DNA of 64,000 nucleotides from Mucilaginibacter cryoferens (GTDB taxonomy: Bacteria; Bacteroidota; Bacteroidia; Sphingobacteriales; Sphingobacteriaceae): positions 62,001-126,000 of the forward strand of contig NZ_JACHCR010000003.1 of NCBI RefSeq assembly GCF_014205845.1. Direction: 5' to 3'. The position numbers were made by a program, and so were the translations under genes. The notes beneath the pieces are model-generated. The model made no database searches. It was given only the letters and a program-made list of their open reading frames with translations, and was not told the DNA's origin. Shown here in pieces: positions 63,828-64,000 of the stretch (positions are counted from its first letter, which is position 1; each line of letters opens with the position of its first letter).

Positions 63828-64000
63828 ATGAAATTTATTAAAACAATGATGGTTTTTTCCATCTTCATAACAGCTATTGCAATTGGCGGTTGTAAAAAAG
63901 AGAAATATTTATCGCGGGATACATCAGGCTTAAAACCACCGCCACCCGTTGATACCACAAAACCACCGGTAATTGATACTTCGGTTGTAATTGATAATTG
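63828..64000 (+). CDS. Lipoprotein start (partial)
   Basis: The frame begins MKFIKTMMVFSIFITAIAIG, followed by GCKKEKY with a lipobox cysteine at residue 22. A Pro/Thr-rich linker (LKPPPPVDTTKPPVIDTS) leads to a domain beyond the window. It lies 22 bp after the DUF3823 gene with an AAAGG-type ribosome site, so it is the next member of the SusC/SusD set. Its domain type cannot be told. Confidence 0.75.
   Translation, partial: MKFIKTMMVFSIFITAIAIGGCKKEKYLSRDTSGLKPPPPVDTTKPPVIDTSVVIDN

Overview
The window is chromosomal DNA from a member of the Bacteroidota, most likely the Sphingobacteriaceae (Mucilaginibacter/Pedobacter type). The signs are an LpxC-FabZ fusion, SusC/SusD pairs, LytTR and NarL-type two-component systems, TAnnTTTG-type promoters, and an EF-P whose modified-lysine site is replaced as I remember it in Sphingobacteriaceae. 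Base composition is moderate and coding density is high. Many gene gaps are filled with short-word palindromic repeats.

Layout. 1-12.2 kb: a lipid A block (end of an HD-domain protein, lpxD, lpxC-fabZ, lpxA), then an ABC ATPase, a zinc alcohol dehydrogenase, efp, exonuclease III, a periplasmic cyclophilin and a TonB receptor preceded by a small Cys/His/Met-rich protein. 12.3-24.3 kb: a possible glycosyltransferase, tsaE, alanine dehydrogenase, a D-Ala-D-Ala dipeptidase, a YihY protein, a Bax-inhibitor protein, and a SAM-riboswitch-controlled metH-metF pair. 24.3-31.1 kb: a large exported-type protein without a signal peptide, a four-gene sensory operon whose histidine kinase overlaps a separate multi-pass membrane protein, and a divergent AraC regulator/PhyH dioxygenase pair. 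31.1-37.5 kb: a six-gene minus-strand operon in which egtB and egtD lie next to a fused permease-binding protein, its ATPase, a disulfide-active flavoprotein and a DUF427 protein. 37.6-38.5 kb: tRNA-Glu with a truncated integrase. 38.5-48.9 kb: an acyltransferase, a glutaminase-like enzyme, a GntR-LacI type regulator and a SusC/SusD pair. 49-57.8 kb: a specialised-metabolite region with decayed NRPS remnants, a LytTR two-component system, a small cysteine-free candidate precursor and a full-length lantibiotic dehydratase. 58-64 kb: a second SusC/SusD set with a DUF3823 lipoprotein and the start of another lipoprotein.

How the genes work together. The strongest candidate system is the ergothioneine operon. 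It appears to join synthesis (EgtD, EgtB), uptake (EgtUV-like transporter) and possibly re-reduction of oxidised thiol (flavoprotein with a CxxxxC disulfide) in one transcript. The binding domain of its transporter is circularly permuted relative to the usual OpuC/ProX order. The second candidate is the LanB region. There the only nearby precursor-like peptide has Ser/Thr but no Cys, no LanC cyclase is visible, and a neighbouring NRPS gene is a fragment with a damaged active-site motif. The metH leader combines a SAM-I aptamer with a long TTTGAGAT-type repeat that reaches the start codon.
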